5,330 bases of DNA from Tepidiphilus sp. GTDB lineage: Bacteria; Pseudomonadota; Gammaproteobacteria; Burkholderiales; Rhodocyclaceae. The notes beneath the pieces are model-generated. The model was given only the letters and a program-made list of their open reading frames with translations. It searched no databases and was not told where the DNA came from. Below are positions 1-4,776 of the stretch, piece after piece (positions within the stretch are counted from its first letter, which is position 1; every line of letters begins with the position of its first letter). The DNA is taken from contig JAQUGB010000125.1 of the NCBI GenBank assembly GCA_028684345.1, positions 1 through 5,330 of the forward strand, written 5' to 3'. The translations under genes were made by a program, and so were the position numbers.

Positions 1-632
1 GGAACATGACCCATACCGGTCTGCTGATGGGGATGAGCCGCTATTGCCGTCCGCAGAACGTCGACTACATCTTCGCGTCGCATGCCGACCCGGACATCAT
101 CGCTTCGGTGAACAAGTGGATGGTGACTACGCACGCCAAGGTGTTCATCTCCAAGCTGTGGACGCGTTTTGTACCCCACTTCACCACGGGCAAGGATTAT
201 TCTTCTCGCATCATCGGCATTCCCGATCCCGGTATGCGCATCCCACTCGGCAATAGCGAGCTCGTCGCCGTGCCGGCGCACTTTCTGCATTCGGAAGGAA
301 ATTTCCAGTTCTACGATCCCGTCGCCAAGATCCTCTTTTCGGGAGACTTGGGCGTGTCGCTGGTCGATCACGAGCAGGCGGCGAAACCGGTGGAGGATTT
401 CGATCGCCACATTCCCAAGATGCAGGCTTTCCATCAGCGCTACATGATCTCCAACAAGATCTTGCGCTTTTGGGCCAACATGGCGCGCCAGATCGAGATC
501 GAAATGTTGGTGCCGCAGCACGGGCAGCGTTTCGTCGGCAAGGAGATGGTACGTCGATTCATCGACTGGATCGAGACCTTGCCCTGCGGCGTCGATCTCA
601 TGACCCAGGACGCCTATCGCATCCCGCTCTGA
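1..632 (+). CDS. MBL-fold oxygen-binding di-iron protein (flavodiiron-like, no flavodoxin domain), 5' partial
   Basis: The frame is open from the first full codon (position 3, Asn) and ends at TGA 630-632. The ATG at 6 is probably internal, because the first strands of the MBL fold, normally including an 'L-I-D-P-G' loop, are missing. Numbering from that Met, the metal ligands expected of flavodiiron-type domains occur in order: HADPD at 26-30 (the H-x-E/D-x-D motif), His95 in HFLHSEGN, Asp114 in FSGDLG and His172 in PQHGQ. These would hold a di-iron site that binds or reduces O2 or NO, or senses oxygen. The chain stops at residue 208 of this numbering, just past the MBL domain, so there is no fused flavodoxin or rubredoxin; any electron donor would be separate. 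It has no signal peptide in the visible part and is probably cytoplasmic. It is the only plus-strand gene and converges on the DUF1841 gene. The fold is secure; the substrate is not. A different MBL hydrolase is possible but fits the HADPD motif less well. Confidence 0.82.
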   Translation, partial: NMTHTGLLMGMSRYCRPQNVDYIFASHADPDIIASVNKWMVTTHAKVFISKLWTRFVPHFTTGKDYSSRIIGIPDPGMRIPLGNSELVAVPAHFLHSEGNFQFYDPVAKILFSGDLGVSLVDHEQAAKPVEDFDRHIPKMQAFHQRYMISNKILRFWANMARQIEIEMLVPQHGQRFVGKEMVRRFIDWIETLPCGVDLMTQDAYRIPL

Positions 633-654
633 GAGCGCCCTGAGCGCGGGCATA

Positions 655-689
655 CGAAGGCCGACGGAACCGCATTCCGTCGGCCTTCG
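655..689. terminator. Perfect 14-bp hairpin between convergent genes, probable bidirectional terminator
   Basis: The arms CGAAGGCCGACGGA (655-668) and TCCGTCGGCCTTCG (676-689) are exact reverse complements around a 7-nt loop (ACCGCAT). The hairpin lies 22 nt after the plus-strand MBL stop and 5 nt after the minus-strand DUF1841 stop, so it could end both transcripts. The U-tract is poor: GCGTTTC follows on the plus strand and TATGCCC on the minus strand. The structure is certain. Its role as a terminator is inferred from position; it could also act as an RNA 3'-end stabiliser. Confidence 0.7.
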
Positions 690-694
690 GCGTT

Positions 695-1120
695 TCAGCG
701 CCGGGTACGGCGGATTCGTTCGATATAGCGGGCGTTGTCGGGAGGAATGCGGTCACGCTGGGCTTCGTGTAGCGTTTCGCCCAGGGCCTCGAGCACGTCG
801 TGTAGGGCTTCGTGGAGGTCTCCACGCACGGCCAGCCGTTCCTGCCAGGCGGCGCGGATGCCGGGGGGCTGGTCGATCGAGAGCTGCTCGGCGATCGCCA
901 GATGCAGCGACAGGTGCAGAAAGGGGTTGAGGCCGCCGTCTTCCGGCGTGTAATCGCGCGTGAGCGCCGCCTCGTCTTCCAGCAGAGGGAAATACTCCGG
1001 GTGCAGGGCGATCACGTCGGCGGCCATCGCTTCGATCGGCTCGAGCGGCAGCTTGTCGCGCCATTTGCGATAGGCTTGGGCAAAGAATCGCCGTACCTCT
1101 TCACGGCTGGGCGTGAACAT
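695..1120 (-). CDS. DUF1841 family protein
   Basis: A 141-residue protein beginning MFTPSREEVRRFF and ending in an Arg-rich tail. Its length and the core NPFLHLSLH (65-73) followed by EQLSIDQPPGIR (78-89) match the DUF1841 family, small cytoplasmic proteins of unknown function in proteobacteria. It is predicted mostly helical, with no signal peptide or membrane segment. Histidines cluster at 69 and 73 (HLSLH) and again at 103 and 107 within H-E-A-L-H, a HExxH pattern; Glu111 and Glu115 follow. This arrangement could bind a metal, but that is inference. The ATG at 1118-1120 is chosen over an upstream in-frame ATG at 1249 because homology starts here and an AGGGAGA ribosome site lies 6 nt before it. 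The first 20 nt overlap the 3' end of nth, which suggests translational coupling. It appears to be the last gene of the minus-strand unit. No function is assigned. Confidence 0.9.
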   Translation of the reverse strand: MFTPSREEVRRFFAQAYRKWRDKLPLEPIEAMAADVIALHPEYFPLLEDEAALTRDYTPEDGGLNPFLHLSLHLAIAEQLSIDQPPGIRAAWQERLAVRGDLHEALHDVLEALGETLHEAQRDRIPPDNARYIERIRRTRR

Positions 1121-1769
1121 CGTTTGTCTCCCTAGTGCCGGGGGGCTTGTGCGGCCAATGGCAGAGGTCATGAACCGGGCAGGCGTCGCAGCGCGGTGCC
1201 CGCGCGGTGCAGGTGTAGCGACCGAGCAGGATGAGCCAGTGGTGCGCATGCCGCCGAAAGCGCGGCGGGACGCGGGCGGTGAGCGATTCTTCCACGGCCC
1301 GGACGGTCTTGCCCGGAGCGAGGCCGGTGCGGTTGGCGACGCGAAAGATGTGGGTATCGACGGCGATCACGGGGTGCCCGAAGAGGGTGTTGAGTACCAC
1401 GTTGGCGGTCTTGCGCCCCACTCCGGGCAGGGATTCGAGGAAGTCCCGGTCGTCCGGGATCTCGCCGCCGGTGGTCTCCAGCAGCCGGCGGGAGAGCTCA
1501 TGGAGGTGCTTCGCCTTGCTGCGGTAGAGCCCGATGCGGCGGATGTGTTGGGCGATGCCTTCTTCACCCAGCGCCACCATGGCGCGCGCATCCGGTGCGA
1601 CCGCGAAGAGGGTGCGGGTGGCTTCATTGACGCTCTTGTCGGTGGCCTGCGCCGAGAGGACGACCGCGGCGAGCAACTGGAAAGGGGTGGCGTATTCGAG
1701 TTCGGTCGTGGGATGGGGATCGAGCGCGGCGAGCCGCTCGAAGAAGGCTTCGATTTCCTGCGGCGTCAT
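1101..1769 (-). CDS. nth: Endonuclease III (DNA glycosylase / AP lyase)
   Basis: A bifunctional base-excision repair enzyme that removes oxidised pyrimidines and cleaves the abasic site by beta-elimination. From this start the protein is 222 residues, and the key residues fall at the same numbers as in E. coli Nth (211 residues): Lys120 in the helix-hairpin-helix LPGVGRKTANVV, Asp138 in AVDTHIFRV, and the [4Fe-4S] cysteines 187, 194, 197 and 203 (C-x6-C-x2-C-x5-C). The N-terminal DPHPTTELEY and LSAQATD are also typical. That register supports the ATG at 1767-1769, although no clear Shine-Dalgarno precedes it. An in-frame ATG at 1872-1874 would add 35 low-complexity residues rich in Arg, Ala and Lys; it overlaps the rnfB stop by 17 nt and has a weak GGA 7 nt before it, so coupled translation from there is a real alternative. 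The C-terminus runs about 19 residues past the last cysteine and overlaps the next gene by 20 nt. The function is secure; the start is less so. Confidence 0.93.
   Translation of the reverse strand: MTPQEIEAFFERLAALDPHPTTELEYATPFQLLAAVVLSAQATDKSVNEATRTLFAVAPDARAMVALGEEGIAQHIRRIGLYRSKAKHLHELSRRLLETTGGEIPDDRDFLESLPGVGRKTANVVLNTLFGHPVIAVDTHIFRVANRTGLAPGKTVRAVEESLTARVPPRFRRHAHHWLILLGRYTCTARAPRCDACPVHDLCHWPHKPPGTRETNDVHAQP
1127..1133 (-). promoter_or_regulatory. Shine-Dalgarno site of the DUF1841 gene, inside nth
   Basis: AGGGAGA on the minus strand ends 6 nt before the ATG at 1118-1120. It lies within the last codons of nth, so ribosomes finishing nth pass over it. It decides the start of the DUF1841 gene in favour of MFTPSR. 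Confidence 0.7.
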
Positions 1770-1857
1770 GGGTGCGGCGGGGTCGGCCGCAGCCGCTTCC
1801 CCGGCACCGAGGCGTTTGCGCTGGCGGTGTCGTGCCTGCGTTCCGTCGGCCGCTTTT

Positions 1858-2442
1858 TCAGGTGCTCGAGCCATGCGTTTTTCCGCTTCGGGCACGTGCG
1901 AGGGCGGCCGCCACGAGCGTGCGTTTGAGCCGATCTTCGTCGCGCGGACGGTGGATGCGCTTGCGGGGATCCTCGGCACGTTCGAGCCGGGCCTGGCGCC
2001 GCAGGAAACGCGCGCGCGAGGCGCTCGCTTCGGGAAAGGCGGGCACGGGCAGCAGGACGATGCAATCGACCGGGCAGGGAGGCAGGCACAGGCCGCAGCC
2101 GGTGCATTCGTCCTCGATCACCGTGTGCATGCGCTTGGGTGCGCCGAGGATGGCGTCCACCGGGCAGGCTTGGAGACACAGCGTGCAGCCGATGCAATCC
2201 GCTTCGACGATGCGGGCGACCTGGGGCGCTTGCGGTGGGCCGACTTCGGGATCGAGGGGGGGGGCGGGTACGCCGAGCAGGCTCGCCAGCCTGCCGATGA
2301 GGGCTTCCCCGCCCGGAGGGCAACGATTGGGCGTGCTCTCACCGCGCGCGAGCGCCTCGGCATAGGGGCGACAAGCAGGATAGCCGCAGCGGCGGCACTG
2401 CGTTTGCGGCAGCAGGGCGTCGATCTCGTCGGGCGTGGGCAT
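1858..2442 (-). CDS. rsxB: RnfB/RsxB-type ferredoxin subunit, lacking the N-terminal membrane anchor
   Basis: The 194-residue protein opens with an Fe-S domain whose cysteines are 16, 19, 24 and 41 (C-x2-C-x4-C-x16-C, around CRRCGYPAC). A Pro-rich linker (about 57-75) leads to two [4Fe-4S] ferredoxin motifs, CIGCTLCLQACPV (83-95) and CTGCGLCLPPCPV (113-125). This is the domain order of RnfB/RsxB, which passes electrons within the membrane Rnf/Rsx complex (ferredoxin:NAD oxidoreductase, or SoxR reduction in enterobacteria). Unlike E. coli RnfB it has no hydrophobic N-terminal helix, so it is probably soluble. The tail from about 138 is Arg-rich and likely disordered. No rnfA, C, D, G or E lies nearby. 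The ATG at 2440-2442 is the only plausible start but lacks a clear ribosome site. A nine-C run on the coding strand (2256-2264) encodes part of the linker. The family call is firm; whether it serves an Rnf complex or another acceptor cannot be seen. Confidence 0.88.
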   Translation of the reverse strand: MPTPDEIDALLPQTQCRRCGYPACRPYAEALARGESTPNRCPPGGEALIGRLASLLGVPAPPLDPEVGPPQAPQVARIVEADCIGCTLCLQACPVDAILGAPKRMHTVIEDECTGCGLCLPPCPVDCIVLLPVPAFPEASASRARFLRRQARLERAEDPRKRIHRPRDEDRLKRTLVAAALARARSGKTHGSST

Positions 2443-2531
2443 CGTTTTTGGGTCGAAGAGGCGGGAAAAGACCGGTGCGGCGCCGACCGTCCGGGCCGAG
2501 AGGAGGTTCCCGGCCTGGACGGAATCAGGGC
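2443..2531. other. 89-nt spacer between pgk and rnfB
   Basis: This is the longest gap within the minus-strand block except for the rnfB-nth gap, which is of similar size. On the minus strand it holds two weak hairpins. One has GGCCG/CGGCC arms around a 12-nt loop. The other has short CGGT/ACCG arms (2473-2489) followed by TCTTTT. The second could act as a weak attenuator or leaky terminator after pgk. No convincing -35/-10 promoter pair and no clear Shine-Dalgarno for rnfB were seen. Confidence 0.3.
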
Positions 2532-3716
2532 TCAACCGTCGTAGCGCGCTTCGAGCGCGGCGATGGCGGGCAGTTTCTTGCCTTCGAGGAATTCGAGGAA
2601 GGCTCCGCCACCCGTGGAGATGTAATCGATGTCCTTTTCCACGCCGAACTTCTTGATGGCAGCGATGGTATCGCCGCCGCCGGCGAGTGAATAGGCTTCC
2701 GAGTGCGCGATGGCGGAGGCGAGCATCTTGGTGCCGCCGGCGAACTGGTCGTATTCGAACACGCCCAGTGGTCCGTTCCACACGACGGTGCCGGCGTGCG
2801 CGACGATGTCGCAATAGCGCGAGGCGGTCTTGGGACCGACGTCGAGGATGCGGTCGTTCGGGCCGACTTCATCGACCGGGACGCGGTTGGCACGGGCAAA
2901 CGCCGAGACTTCGTCGGCGACGACGACGTCGACGGGCAAGGGGACTTCGGAGCCGCGCGCGGCCATCATGTCCATGATCGCCTGCGCTTCCACCACGAGT
3001 TCCGGCTCGGCGAGCGATTTGCCAATGCGCTTGCCCGTGGCGAGGAGGAAGGTGTTGGCGATGCCGCCGCCGACGATGAGCTGGTCGACTTTCTCGGCGA
3101 GCGACTTGAGGATGGTGAGCTTGGTCGAGACCTTGGCACCGCCGACGATGGCCACGAGCGGACGCTTGGGATGTTCGAGGGCGCGGGAGAGCGCCTCGAT
3201 CTCGGCGGCCATGAGGAGGCCGGCGCAGGCGACGGGGGCGAAGTGGGCGATGCCCACGGTACTGGCTTCTGCCCGGTGTGCGGTGCCGAAGGCATCGTTC
3301 ACATAGACGTCGCACAGGGCGGCATATTTGCGCGCGAGTGCCTCGTCGTTCTTCTTCTCGCCGACGTTACAGCGTACGTTCTCGAGCAGCACCACTTCAC
3401 CCGGCTGGACGGTGAATCCGCCATCGACCCAGTGCTCGATGAGCGGCACCGGCCGACCGAGGAGCTCCGAGAGCCGCTCGGCGATGGGTGCGAGCGAGTC
3501 TTCGTGGGTGCAGGCACCTTCCTTGGGGCGGCCGAGATGGGAGGTGACCATGACCGCGGCGCCTTGCTGCAGGCAGTATTCGATCGTCGGGACGGAGGCG
3601 CGGATGCGGGTATCGTCGACGATGCGCCCGGTCTCGTCTTGAGGCACGTTGAGGTCGGCACGGATGAAGACGCGCTTGCCGCGCAGTTCCACGTCCTTGA
3701 GGGTCTTGACGCGCAT
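2532..3716 (-). CDS. pgk: Phosphoglycerate kinase
   Basis: Interconverts 1,3-bisphosphoglycerate + ADP and 3-phosphoglycerate + ATP in glycolysis, gluconeogenesis and the Calvin cycle; cytoplasmic. The 394 residues are full length for bacterial PGK. The N-domain carries RADLNVP (19-25), SHLGRP (59-64) and VNDAFGTAHR (139-148), which bind 3-phosphoglycerate. The C-domain carries GGAKVSTK (192-199), VWNGPLGVFE (312-321) and GGGDT (346-350), which bind nucleotide, and ISTGGGAFLEFLEGK (366-380). No catalytic motif is missing. The ATG at 3714-3716 is supported by GAGGAG 6 nt upstream and by the usual N-terminus. It follows gap after only 10 nt, and the gap stop codon is part of its ribosome site, so the two are very likely co-translated on one mRNA. 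The next gene downstream is rnfB rather than pyk or fba, which often follow pgk. Confidence 0.98.
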   Translation of the reverse strand: MRVKTLKDVELRGKRVFIRADLNVPQDETGRIVDDTRIRASVPTIEYCLQQGAAVMVTSHLGRPKEGACTHEDSLAPIAERLSELLGRPVPLIEHWVDGGFTVQPGEVVLLENVRCNVGEKKNDEALARKYAALCDVYVNDAFGTAHRAEASTVGIAHFAPVACAGLLMAAEIEALSRALEHPKRPLVAIVGGAKVSTKLTILKSLAEKVDQLIVGGGIANTFLLATGKRIGKSLAEPELVVEAQAIMDMMAARGSEVPLPVDVVVADEVSAFARANRVPVDEVGPNDRILDVGPKTASRYCDIVAHAGTVVWNGPLGVFEYDQFAGGTKMLASAIAHSEAYSLAGGGDTIAAIKKFGVEKDIDYISTGGGAFLEFLEGKKLPAIAALEARYDG

Positions 3717-3722
3717 GGTCGG

Positions 3723-3729
3723 CTCCTCA
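3723..3729 (-). promoter_or_regulatory. pgk Shine-Dalgarno overlapping the gap stop codon
   Basis: The minus strand reads TGAGGAG. TGA (3727-3729) is the stop of gap and AGGAG (3723-3727) is the ribosome site of pgk, 6 nt before its ATG. A terminating ribosome would sit on the pgk initiation region, which suggests coupled translation of the two enzymes. Confidence 0.75.
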
Positions 3730-4746
3730 GGCGCAGGTGGCGAGCGCCTTGGCGGCGTCGAGCATGCGGCAGGAATAGCCCCATTCGTTGTCGTACCAGG
3801 CGAGCACTTTGACGAGCGTGCCCTCGATGAGGCGGGTTTGCGTCGCGTCGAAAATGGCGGAGTGGCCGTCGTGGTTGAAGTCGCAGGATACGAGCGGATC
3901 GTCGTTCACCGCGAGGATGCCCTGGAGCGGACCCGCGGCGGCCTGGCGCATGAGTTCGTTGATTTCGTCCTTGCTCGTGGGGCGGCTCGCGGTGAAGGTG
4001 AGATCGACGAGCGAGACGTTGAGGGTGGGCACGCGCAGGGCGAAGCCGTCGAATTTACCCGCGAGTGCCGGCAGCACCAGCCCGACGGCCTTGGCGGCCC
4101 CCGTCTTGGTGGGGATGATGTTCATCGCCGCGGCGCGGGCCCGGCGCAGGTCCTTGTGGCGTGCGTCGATGAGCTGTTGGTCGAGCGTGTAGGCGTGTGC
4201 CGTGGTCATCAGGCCCCGTTCGATGCCGATGTTCTCGTGCAGCACCTTGGCCACCGGTGCGAGGCAGTTGGTGGTGCAGGAGGCGTTCGAGACGACTTGC
4301 ATCTCGGGGCGCAGGATGCCGTGGTTCACGCCATAGACGATGGTGGCGTCGACGTCGTCGCCACCGGGCGCGGAGATGAGGACTTTTTTCGCCCCTTGTT
4401 GCAGATGGATCCGGGCCTTTTCCTTGGTGGTATAGGCGCCGGTGCATTCCAGCAGCACATCGACGCCGTGTTCGCCCCAAGGGGTTTCGAGGGGGTTCTT
4501 GGTCGAGTAGAAGGGGATGCGGTCGCCGTCGACGATGAGCGTCTTGTCCCCTTCGGTGGCCACGGGGAAGGGGAAACGGCCGTGGGTGGTGTCGTATTTG
4601 GTGAGGTGCGCGTTGGTGGGCAGGTCGCCCGAGGCGTTGATCGCCACTACCTCGAATTCGTCGCGCCGGCCGAGCTCGTAGAGGGCGCGCAGGGTACAGC
4701 GGCCGATACGGCCGTAGCCGTTGATCGCGATGCGGATTTTGCTCAT
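3727..4746 (-). CDS. gap: Glyceraldehyde-3-phosphate dehydrogenase, type I
   Basis: Oxidises glyceraldehyde 3-phosphate to 1,3-bisphosphoglycerate, or the reverse in gluconeogenesis and the Calvin cycle; cytoplasmic, normally a tetramer. The 339 residues are full length. The Rossmann motif INGYGRIGR is at 8-16, the nucleophile Cys157 in SNASCTTNC, the catalytic His184 in TTAHAYT, and the C-terminal signature WYDNEWGYSCRMLD at 317-330. The residue after 'AIN' (38), usually the Asp that favours NAD, is Ala, and LIDARHKDL (192-200) has Ala-Arg where NAD-type enzymes often have Leu-Pro. Use of NADP(H), or of both cofactors, is therefore plausible but unproven. DQQLID and FNHDGHSAI recall erythrose-4-phosphate dehydrogenase (Epd), which occupies this slot between tktA and pgk in E. 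coli; AHAYT at the active site favours GAPDH. The ATG at 4744-4746 has AAGGAG 6 nt upstream. It lies 30 nt after tkt and 10 nt before pgk. Confidence 0.94.
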   Translation of the reverse strand: MSKIRIAINGYGRIGRCTLRALYELGRRDEFEVVAINASGDLPTNAHLTKYDTTHGRFPFPVATEGDKTLIVDGDRIPFYSTKNPLETPWGEHGVDVLLECTGAYTTKEKARIHLQQGAKKVLISAPGGDDVDATIVYGVNHGILRPEMQVVSNASCTTNCLAPVAKVLHENIGIERGLMTTAHAYTLDQQLIDARHKDLRRARAAAMNIIPTKTGAAKAVGLVLPALAGKFDGFALRVPTLNVSLVDLTFTASRPTSKDEINELMRQAAAGPLQGILAVNDDPLVSCDFNHDGHSAIFDATQTRLIEGTLVKVLAWYDNEWGYSCRMLDAAKALATCA

Positions 4747-4752
4747 GGGTCG

Positions 4753-4758
4753 CTCCTT
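4753..4758 (-). promoter_or_regulatory. gap Shine-Dalgarno site
   Basis: AAGGAG on the minus strand, 6 nt before the gap ATG and inside the 30-nt tkt-gap spacer. The short spacer holds no promoter or terminator, which supports co-transcription with tkt. Confidence 0.75.
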
Positions 4759-4776
4759 GAAGGATGAAAAACGGGA

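Noticed and set aside
1121..1249. Upstream in-frame ATG (1249) for the DUF1841 gene
   Set aside because: It would add 43 residues read through nth in another frame with no family match, whereas the ATG at 1120 has a good ribosome site and the expected N-terminus.
1113..1928. Plus-strand open frame of 271 codons antisense to nth
   Set aside because: It lies opposite a clear endonuclease III with all catalytic and Fe-S residues intact; the composition is that of a GC-driven shadow frame.
2473..2489. Strong intrinsic terminator after pgk
   Set aside because: The stem has only four contiguous pairs and the T-run is short, so it is kept only as a possible weak attenuator.
2443..2814. Upstream extension of the rnfB frame into pgk
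   Set aside because: The added residues are Arg-rich, lie antiphase to pgk and resemble no RnfB N-terminus; they contain no membrane helix.
2703..3812. Plus-strand open frame of 369 codons antisense to pgk and the end of gap
   Set aside because: Its sequence is low-complexity Gly, Asp, Arg and Glu, has no recognisable domain, and lies opposite a full-length PGK. Long antisense frames are expected in GC-rich genes.
3649..4767. Plus-strand open frame of 372 codons antisense to gap
   Set aside because: It mirrors the GAPDH codons almost end to end, is rich in Gly, Val and Arg, and shows no motif of its own.
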